A DNA stretch of 11,671 nt from the NCBI GenBank assembly GCA_005773145.1, contig SXHS01000193.1, forward strand, positions 1 through 11,671. Direction: 5' to 3'. The position numbers and the translations under genes are program-made. Source of the stretch: Planctomycetaceae bacterium. Its GTDB lineage: Bacteria > Planctomycetota > Planctomycetia > Pirellulales > Pirellulaceae. The number at the start of each line of letters is the position of its first letter. Within the stretch, counting starts at the first letter, position 1. The notes beneath the pieces are model-generated. The model saw only the letters and a list, made by a program, of their open reading frames with translations. It was not told the origin of the DNA and did not search any database. This document shows positions 6,741-11,671 of this stretch, in pieces.

Positions 6741-7675
6741 CGCGGGTGAAATCGTTGATGGACAGCCTTCAGCCGAGAACTGTCCACATGCGTGTAGATC
6801 TGGGTCGTGGCGATGTTGGCATGCCCCAACAATTCCTGCACCTGGCGGAGATCCGCACCACCGGCGAGTAAATGCGTGGCGAAACTGTGTCGCAGGGAAT
6901 GCGGGCTGATATTCGCCGGGGCACCGGCGCGCAGCGCGTACTTCTTGACCAACTCCCAAATCGCCTCACGCCGCAGGCCAAGTCCGCGTCGGGACAACAA
7001 TACCCACTCGGCAGGTTGGGGTGCACGGGCGGCTAGTGTCGGTCGTTCACGCTCCAGGTACGCCCCCAGACACTCGATGGCCGTCGCATTGAGCGGTACA
7101 AGACGCTGTTTGTTCCCCTTGCCGCGACACTTGCAGAACCGCTCCTTGAGATGCAAATCGTGCAGACTCAAGTGGGCCACCTCCGATGCGCGACAGCCCG
7201 TGGCATAGAGCAGTTCCAAGAGGGCTCGGTCGCGCAGGGGATAGCCATCCGTCGGCCGCGGCGATTCCAGGAACTGATACACCATTTCGGCCGACATGAC
7301 GGTTGGCATGCGTTCGGCCCGCTTCTGGCTCCCCAACAGCTCAGCCGCATTGTCCCGCATGATGCCTTCCAGCTGCAAATAGCGGAAGAACATGCGCACG
7401 GCAACCAAGTGACGGGCAGCACTGGCCGACGACAGCTTTTCCTCGCGCAGCCAACTGGCGTAGTCGGACAGATCGCGGACCGTCAGCGTGAGGATTTGCC
7501 GGGAGTCCAGCCAACGGTAAAGGCGAATTAGGTCACGGCGGTAGGCCTGCACCGTGTTGTCGGACAGATGGCACTCGCTGCGCAGGTAGTTAAGGAACGC
7601 CTGCACCCAACGGAGTTGCCGCTCGCCGGCCGACTGACGCGCGGGACGCACGAGATGTCGCTTGGATCCAGCCAT
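6734..7675 (-). CDS. xerD: Site-specific tyrosine recombinase XerD
   Basis: This encodes a 313-aa tyrosine recombinase of the XerC/XerD type, which with its partner resolves chromosome dimers at dif during division. The N-terminal SAM-like DNA-binding domain covers about 20-110 (AFLNYLRSECHLSDNTVQAYRRDL, then FFRYLQLEGIMRDN). The catalytic domain holds all expected residues: Arg162 (ATGCRASEV), Lys186 (RGKGNK), His259/Arg262 (HSLRHSFATHLL), His285 (LLGHANIATTQ) and Tyr294 (IYTHV). The C-terminus HQRFHPRA resembles the XerD ending HHPRA, favouring XerD over XerC. ATG 7675 matches the usual length near 300 aa and has a G-rich stretch just upstream. A longer frame reaches 7762 with an untypical Gly/Arg-rich extension. 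It is divergent from galE and convergent with exbD2. No integrase partner genes or attachment sites are seen, so a housekeeping role is likely. Confidence 0.93.
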   Translation of the reverse strand: MAGSKRHLVRPARQSAGERQLRWVQAFLNYLRSECHLSDNTVQAYRRDLIRLYRWLDSRQILTLTVRDLSDYASWLREEKLSSASAARHLVAVRMFFRYLQLEGIMRDNAAELLGSQKRAERMPTVMSAEMVYQFLESPRPTDGYPLRDRALLELLYATGCRASEVAHLSLHDLHLKERFCKCRGKGNKQRLVPLNATAIECLGAYLERERPTLAARAPQPAEWVLLSRRGLGLRREAIWELVKKYALRAGAPANISPHSLRHSFATHLLAGGADLRQVQELLGHANIATTQIYTHVDSSRLKAVHQRFHPRA

Positions 7676-7947
7676 CCGCCCCCCTGCCCCGGTGCTCCGC
7701 CCCCCCTGCCCGACGGCCGCCGGACGGCGCGCATCAGCATCCCTCTTGCATCGGCCGGCCACGTGGAACGACTTGAGTCGGTCCCCTGCCCTGCCAAATG
7801 TGCGGAATGTAGTGAGGATCGTGATCGCAGCAGCCAGGCAGCCGAACCAGATCCGCGACTGTGTAACAAACCCAGGCCATCATCGGCCTATACTTGACCA
7901 TACTTTGTCGATTGGCCTATCCCTCGCCCAGCGGAGCCGCAGGCACC
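7676..7947. promoter_or_regulatory. Divergent xerD-galE intergenic region
   Basis: This 272-bp region separates two genes that read away from each other and should contain promoters for both. On the plus strand TATACT (7889-7894) is a good -10-like hexamer about 54 bp before the galE ATG, but no good -35 precedes it. TTGACC (7894-7899) with TATCCC (7918-7923), spacer 18, is an alternative. No repressor site was recognised. A weak ribosome binding site for galE (GGAG, 7933-7936) lies 11 nt before its ATG. Confidence 0.3.
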
Positions 7948-8943
7948 ATGAATGTTCTCGTGACAGGAGGAGCCGGTTACATTGGCTCCCATGCCGCGCG
8001 CTGGCTCGCTCGATCCGGCCTGAATGTCTGGGTATTTGACAATCTTAGTCGGGGGCATCGCCAGGCGGTCCTACCTGGCCGGCTGTTGGAAGGAGAACTC
8101 TCCGACGGCCGCCATGTGGAGCGAGTGCTGCGCGAGAAGCAAATTGACGTGGTGATGCACTTTGCGGCATTCGCATTGGTCGGCGAGTCGGTGCAGCAGC
8201 CGCATCTCTACTATCAAAACAACGTGTGTGCTGCCTGTGAACTATTGGAAGCCATGCGTCGCGCTGGAGTGACGCGGTTTATTTTTTCGAGCACAACCGC
8301 CACCTATGGGGAACCATCGCGGATCCCGATTACGGAATCGGAAGCTCAGCGTCCCATCAATCCCTATGGATTCAGCAAACTGGTGGTGGAGCAAGCGCTG
8401 CGTGATTACGCCACCGCCTACGGCTGGAGTTATGCAGCCCTGCGGTACTTCAATGCAGCGGGCGCCTCACCGGATGGCGATCTTGGGGAAGACCATACGC
8501 CTGAGAGCCATCTCATTCCCAATATCCTCAAGGTAGCGCTCGGCCAGCGATCCCATGTGGACCTTTTTGGCGATGACTATCCCACCCCGGACGGCACCTG
8601 CATTCGCGACTACATCCACGTCGATGATTTGGCTTCAGCGCATACCTTAGCCCTGCAAAAACTGGAGGCCGGTCGTGGTTGGGAGCTGAATCTAGGACTG
8701 GGGCGCGGCTACAGCGTCCGGCAAGTCATCGAAGCATGTCGACGAATCACCGGGCATCCGATCCCCACGCGCGTCGAGCCACGTCGCGCTGGCGACCCAG
8801 CCGAATTGGTGGCCGACTCCTCGCGGGCTCAACAGTCGCTTGGTTGGCAACCGCACTATCGTGATATCGAATCGATTGTCGAAACGGCTTGGCGCTGGCA
8901 CCGATCGCACCCGGACGGGTACGCCTCGCGAGCCGCGGGATAA
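7948..8943 (+). CDS. galE: UDP-glucose 4-epimerase GalE
   Basis: This encodes a 331-aa extended short-chain dehydrogenase that interconverts UDP-glucose and UDP-galactose in the cytoplasm, feeding the Leloir pathway and surface polysaccharide synthesis. It starts directly with the NAD-binding Rossmann motif MNVLVTGGAGYIGSH (Gly7, Gly10, Gly13 region). The active site is complete: the FSSTTATYG strand with Thr116 at the usual Ser/Thr place, and the YxxxK pair Tyr140/Lys144. Substrate-binding family motifs follow: RYFNAAGA (166-173), SHLIPNILKVALG (187-199) and DYIHVDDLASAH (221-232). The length matches bacterial GalE (about 330-340 aa). ATG 7948 is preferred over the frame start at 7894 because the Rossmann fold begins there. 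No other sugar gene is adjacent, so the polysaccharide it serves cannot be read from the window. The 4-epimerase call is favoured; a 4-epimerase acting on N-acetylated sugars is possible. Confidence 0.93.
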   Translation: MNVLVTGGAGYIGSHAARWLARSGLNVWVFDNLSRGHRQAVLPGRLLEGELSDGRHVERVLREKQIDVVMHFAAFALVGESVQQPHLYYQNNVCAACELLEAMRRAGVTRFIFSSTTATYGEPSRIPITESEAQRPINPYGFSKLVVEQALRDYATAYGWSYAALRYFNAAGASPDGDLGEDHTPESHLIPNILKVALGQRSHVDLFGDDYPTPDGTCIRDYIHVDDLASAHTLALQKLEAGRGWELNLGLGRGYSVRQVIEACRRITGHPIPTRVEPRRAGDPAELVADSSRAQQSLGWQPHYRDIESIVETAWRWHRSHPDGYASRAAG

Positions 8944-8954
8944 CCTTGCACTTC

Positions 8955-8983
8955 AAAAAAGTGGCATAGGCTTCCAGCCTGTG
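8955..8983 (-). terminator. Possible terminator of the cyclase transcript
   Basis: Read on the minus strand, the hairpin at 8983-8965 is followed by CCAC and then six T (8960-8955), the layout of an intrinsic terminator. It lies 59 bp after the stop of the diadenylate cyclase gene. The stem is 8 bp with one weak pair and the spacer to the T-run is 4 nt, so it would be a modest terminator. On the plus strand there is no T-run for galE. Confidence 0.4.
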
Positions 8984-8985
8984 GT
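8961..8985. repeat. Planctomycete-type dispersed hairpin repeat
   Basis: GTGGCATAGGCTTCCAGCCTGTG contains the arms 8965-8972 and 8976-8983 (CATAGGCT / AGCCTGTG), which pair over 8 bp with one G-U around the loop TCC. I recall near-identical intergenic strings with the core GGCTTCCAGCCTG in many planctomycete genomes, where the shadow translation 'GIGFQPV' recurs. Only one copy is in this window, so the dispersed nature rests on that memory. It sits between the convergent galE and cyclase genes. Confidence 0.5.
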
Positions 8986-9041
8986 GCATTCCGTGGTGCC
9001 CCGCCTGTTGATTCCTGATATTGAGCGCTCGCCACGAGACG

Positions 9042-10034
9042 CTAGTCGGCCACTGGCGGTTCGTACTTAAAATCTTTCCATTTCATGGCGCTGTGAAAGG
9101 GCTCGATCCGCAAGACCAATTGGCCTTTTTGGAAAATGCGTACTGTCCCGTTGGTTTCGCTGACCACGACCGCCACGGCATTTGACTTTGCGCTGATGGC
9201 GGCGGCCGCCCAATGGCGGGTCCCTAGGCCACGGGAGAGGGAGAGACCATCGGCCGAGGCATCGACGCGCCGGCAGGCGGCCTCGACGGTGCCATCCGAA
9301 GCCACGATGAATGCCCCGTCCATTTGCGCGATCTCTTTGATTCCTTCGCGGACGCGTGCATCGTGGAGGCTTCGTTCCTTGCGGTTGTAGCCACGGACTG
9401 GATCGAAACCGGTCGACTGGCTGCTGGCCAACACGCGACGCGAGTCGCCGACGACGAACATCGTGCCAACCGGCTTCCCCTCCCGTCCTTCGCGGCCAAT
9501 CTCGATGGCCAGATCGACGACCACCTTCAGCGTGTCCAAGGGGACATGGGCGCCCAATTGCCGTAAATCGCGAGCGGTCAAACGCCCTAGGTGTTCGTCG
9601 AGACGAATCAAGCTGATCGTATCCACCAATCCTTCTTCAAATCCACTATAGAGGGCTACAACTCGCCCACCCGGATCCAACCATTCTTCGGCAACGCTGC
9701 TCAGCAATGCCTTACTCAACCGCTCGAACACGGGGCTGTCGTGCATACTAAGCAAGGTGACGCGAAAACCGGCCGCGCGTGCCCCCGCGATCTCTTCCTC
9801 GGTATCCGCCGCGATAATCAGCTTGTGCTTACTGGCGGGCTTCTTCAGCTGTTCCCAATCCATGCGTTCGTTGAGCAATGCCAGCACGGCGTCGGTCTCC
9901 GCCAGCTTTCCCAGCTGAAATGCGAGGCCAAACATGGCCAACAGATGTTCGGTATCCTTTTGCTTCATCCCGGTCCCGCAGCGTTGAAAAACTCGATCGG
10001 CCTTGGCCAGCCACCCAAGTTGGTGCTCGGCCAT
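9042..10034 (-). CDS. Diadenylate cyclase, DacZ-like (c-di-AMP synthase)
   Basis: This encodes a 330-aa protein with a C-terminal DisA_N-type diadenylate cyclase domain (about 145-312), which joins two ATP into cyclic di-AMP. Visible motifs are GKPVGTMFVVGD (187-198), the DGA motif Asp239-Ala241 (MDGAFIVASDGTVEAAC) and LGTRHWAAAAIS (270-281). The last stands in place of the usual GTRHRAA: Arg273 and His274 are kept but the third position is Trp275. Residues about 67-135 (KLIIAADTEEEIAGARAAGFRVTLL) form an alpha/beta domain like the pyruvate-kinase C-terminal-type domain of archaeal DacZ. There is no signal peptide or membrane helix, so it is cytosolic, and the DNA-binding region of DisA is absent. 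ATG 10034 has no clear ribosome binding site; ATG 9968 (308 aa) is an alternative. It follows the unknown secreted-protein gene by 112 bp on the same strand. Likely roles are osmotic, potassium or envelope signalling. Activity with Trp275 is uncertain. Confidence 0.85.
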   Translation of the reverse strand: MAEHQLGWLAKADRVFQRCGTGMKQKDTEHLLAMFGLAFQLGKLAETDAVLALLNERMDWEQLKKPASKHKLIIAADTEEEIAGARAAGFRVTLLSMHDSPVFERLSKALLSSVAEEWLDPGGRVVALYSGFEEGLVDTISLIRLDEHLGRLTARDLRQLGAHVPLDTLKVVVDLAIEIGREGREGKPVGTMFVVGDSRRVLASSQSTGFDPVRGYNRKERSLHDARVREGIKEIAQMDGAFIVASDGTVEAACRRVDASADGLSLSRGLGTRHWAAAAISAKSNAVAVVVSETNGTVRIFQKGQLVLRIEPFHSAMKWKDFKYEPPVAD

Positions 10035-10078
10035 GTATGGTAGTCGGGTGACCCAAAATGGGCAACCGCGATGCCCGC

Positions 10079-10099
10079 AAACAAGGCCATTCGATGGCC
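10079..10099 (-). terminator. Possible weak terminator hairpin
   Basis: GGCCAT and ATGGCC (10085-10090, 10094-10099) form a perfect 6-bp stem with a 3-nt loop. On the minus strand it is followed by TTGTTT (10084-10079). It sits in the 112-bp gap after the unknown secreted-protein gene and before the cyclase, so it may attenuate read-through. The T-run is interrupted and the stem short, so this is tentative. Confidence 0.25.
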
Positions 10100-10146
10100 A
10101 AGCGTTTTGCGCGGAATTGCGCAGAATGAGGGGCGAGTGGGACCGG

Positions 10147-11655
10147 TTAGCGGTCTTCCGACTTCTTGTCGGATTTCGCCAGATTGAGCACTCGCTGCCC
10201 CGGTTTGCTACCGAAGGCCCGTTGGTCGTAGAGGGTCAGCGCATGGAGGGCATGTCCGCGAGGCCCATTCGGCCAGGCGTAGTACCGATTGCGGATCATG
10301 GTCTCCGACAGATAATGAACCGCCTTGACGGTCTTATCGTCAATGAGACGATCCGCAGGAAGGGAATACACCAACCATTCCAAGATGTGCCCCGTCGTCT
10401 CCACTCGTCGATCCAGGCTCGGGCGGTCTCCCGGGCCGCGGAAATAGCGAGTGCTGAGACTACCGTCACCATTCTGCCAATTGAACGAAACCTTTTGATA
10501 GCGTTGCGTGAATTCAAGGGCCTGCTTCCAGACACCATCAACCGGCTTGCCCTGCTGTTGGCGTCGGATCACAGCATAACTAAGGCCCATGAGCCGATGT
10601 GTGCCGCCGCACGTCGCACCATTGATGGGCTGCGCCATCTCTTCCGTCATCAAGCGGGGAATGCTCCACTCCGTGCCGCGGTCATCCTTCCACGTGTCTT
10701 CGGAGTCCAAATAGTGCGCCATACTGATCAGTCGAAAGGTGAGCTCGGTGCGAGGGCGGCAAGCACGCTGCTCGGTCTCGATCAAGTCTTGTACGGTGAA
10801 CGACTTACCGTTGATCAAGAGGGGGTAGTCGGTCATCACGCGTGACTGGGCCAGCATCGCCAAAAACTGGCCTCCGTGTCCTTGGAACCCCGGTCCTACC
10901 GCAACGAGCGGACCGTTGCCCTGCACGGAAAGCATTCGCAATTTTCGGCATTGTCCATTGCCGCATAACCATCGAATCGCATTCACCGTATCGCCACCAG
11001 GGGCGTTGGAATAGATCTGCGTATCCACGCCATAGGCCAACATGGCGTGCATGATCTCCCAGTGACTATTGTCCCGTGCGTTTACCAAACGGGTGTAATA
11101 GAAGTCGAGGCAACTGCGAACCTGATCGCGCAGCGCCTCCAACTTGGGGGTCATGGCGGGCAGATTTTCCGCTTCGGGCGACGTCGCGTCTGAATCTTCG
11201 CCAGCGGATGACTCGTCGGCAACCGAATCGCCTCCCGTCGGCGTGGCGACGGTTGACGACGGGTTGTCGGCATCTTGGGCCGGTGGCTTGGATGCCGGTG
11301 TTGATGATGATTGCCGCAGTTTATTGGCGAGCACGGATGCGGCGTCTAGGTTCTTGGTCGACGGTGCCGCTGTCGATTTTTCAACCGTGGCCGGAGACTT
11401 GGGATTGGACGCCTCCGACTTAGGCGACTCCGCAGGCGCCGATGCTGGGGTGCCGGTCGCCCCCCCTCGGGCACGCCAGCCGACTGGAGTCGGTTCCACC
11501 TGAGGCTTGGCGAGCGACAGTGAGGATGCCGAAATGGAGAGCCCGAGCACCAATAGTGCGGCCGGCGTTCCCAGCAGCATGGCCCAGAACAGGCCCCCAC
11601 GGCTCACGCGAGCAAGCTGTAGCGTGCGCAACATACGTGTGCGTCTCTCTAACAT
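10147..11655 (-). CDS. Conserved secreted/anchored protein, unknown function
   Basis: This encodes a 502-aa protein I do not recognise as a named family. A basic N-terminus (MLERRTRMLRTLQLARVSR) and a hydrophobic segment at about 21-49 indicate a signal anchor or signal peptide. Residues about 50-168 are a low-complexity Ser/Pro/Ala/Thr/Glu-rich linker, probably disordered. The folded part (about 170-490) is helix-rich with Gly/His/Cys patches: WLCGNGQC (229-236), GFQGHGGQFLAML (256-268), CGGTHRLMGLSYA (349-361), NWQNGDGSLSTRYF (392-405) and TTGHILEWL (420-428). The QNGDGS and THRLMGL-type repeats recall alpha/alpha-toroid proteins (terpene cyclase or prenyltransferase-like folds), but this is only an inference. 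ATG 11655 lies near the window edge without a good ribosome binding site; ATG 11634 (495 aa, weak GAGAG upstream) is an alternative. The cyclase gene follows on the same strand, 112 bp downstream. Confidence 0.75.
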   Translation of the reverse strand: MLERRTRMLRTLQLARVSRGGLFWAMLLGTPAALLVLGLSISASSLSLAKPQVEPTPVGWRARGGATGTPASAPAESPKSEASNPKSPATVEKSTAAPSTKNLDAASVLANKLRQSSSTPASKPPAQDADNPSSTVATPTGGDSVADESSAGEDSDATSPEAENLPAMTPKLEALRDQVRSCLDFYYTRLVNARDNSHWEIMHAMLAYGVDTQIYSNAPGGDTVNAIRWLCGNGQCRKLRMLSVQGNGPLVAVGPGFQGHGGQFLAMLAQSRVMTDYPLLINGKSFTVQDLIETEQRACRPRTELTFRLISMAHYLDSEDTWKDDRGTEWSIPRLMTEEMAQPINGATCGGTHRLMGLSYAVIRRQQQGKPVDGVWKQALEFTQRYQKVSFNWQNGDGSLSTRYFRGPGDRPSLDRRVETTGHILEWLVYSLPADRLIDDKTVKAVHYLSETMIRNRYYAWPNGPRGHALHALTLYDQRAFGSKPGQRVLNLAKSDKKSEDR

Positions 11656-11671
11656 CCGTGTTCAAGACCGG

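Noticed and set aside
6734..7675. Tyrosine recombinase as the integrase of a mobile element or integron.
   Set aside because: The residues and the HPRA ending fit housekeeping XerD. No attachment-site repeats, excisionase, tRNA or phage genes are nearby, and no dif-like site was recognised in the window.
9042..10034. Naming the cyclase as DisA (DNA integrity scanning protein).
   Set aside because: Only the nucleotide-cyclising domain is shared. The C-terminal helix-hairpin-helix DNA-binding part is absent and the N-terminal domain is different.
10003..10845. 280-aa plus-strand frame at the right end.
   Set aside because: It is antisense to the unknown anchored protein and the start of the cyclase. 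Its sequence has no recognisable motif, whereas the minus-strand genes do.

Overview
The window looks like chromosomal DNA of a planctomycete, probably of the Pirellulales type. This rests on moderately high GC, long secreted TPR proteins next to ExbB/ExbD genes, an ExbB with its own signal peptide, a DacZ-like diadenylate cyclase, and an intergenic hairpin with the core GGCTTCCAGCCTG that I recall as dispersed in planctomycete genomes. The assignment is by eye and no search was run. No tRNA, rRNA, CRISPR array, insertion sequence or prophage was seen.

Layout. Bases 1-442 hold no convincing gene, but contain a REP-like G/C-rich palindrome, a second perfect hairpin and a Shine-Dalgarno sequence. 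Bases 443-6725 form a plus-strand cluster of five genes: a 1038-aa exported TPR protein, a 354-aa secreted protein (small beta-rich N-terminal domain plus TPR-like helices), an ExbB/TolQ/MotA proton-channel protein, and two different ExbD/TolR proteins. A 207-bp gap with a bulged, nested stem-loop separates the two TPR genes from the exb genes. Next come a XerD-type tyrosine recombinase on the minus strand, convergent with the second exbD and only 8 bp away, and then galE on the plus strand, divergent from xerD. The right end has two minus-strand genes that may be co-transcribed: a conserved secreted or membrane-anchored protein of unknown function, then a diadenylate cyclase with an N-terminal domain like that of archaeal DacZ.

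How the genes may work together. The five-gene cluster has the parts of a proton-motive-force-driven cell-envelope machine: an ExbB/ExbD stator with two ExbD paralogues, each keeping the membrane aspartate, and two large exported TPR proteins that could be its partners. No TonB or TolA is encoded in the window, so what the motor drives is unknown. xerD (chromosome dimer resolution), galE (UDP-galactose supply) and the cyclase (c-di-AMP signalling) are probably independent neighbours.

Several starts were moved downstream of the longest open frame because a good Shine-Dalgarno sequence or the family's usual N-terminus points there: the first TPR gene to 443, the second to 3619, exbD1 to 5777, exbD2 to 6246, xerD to 7675 and galE to 7948.
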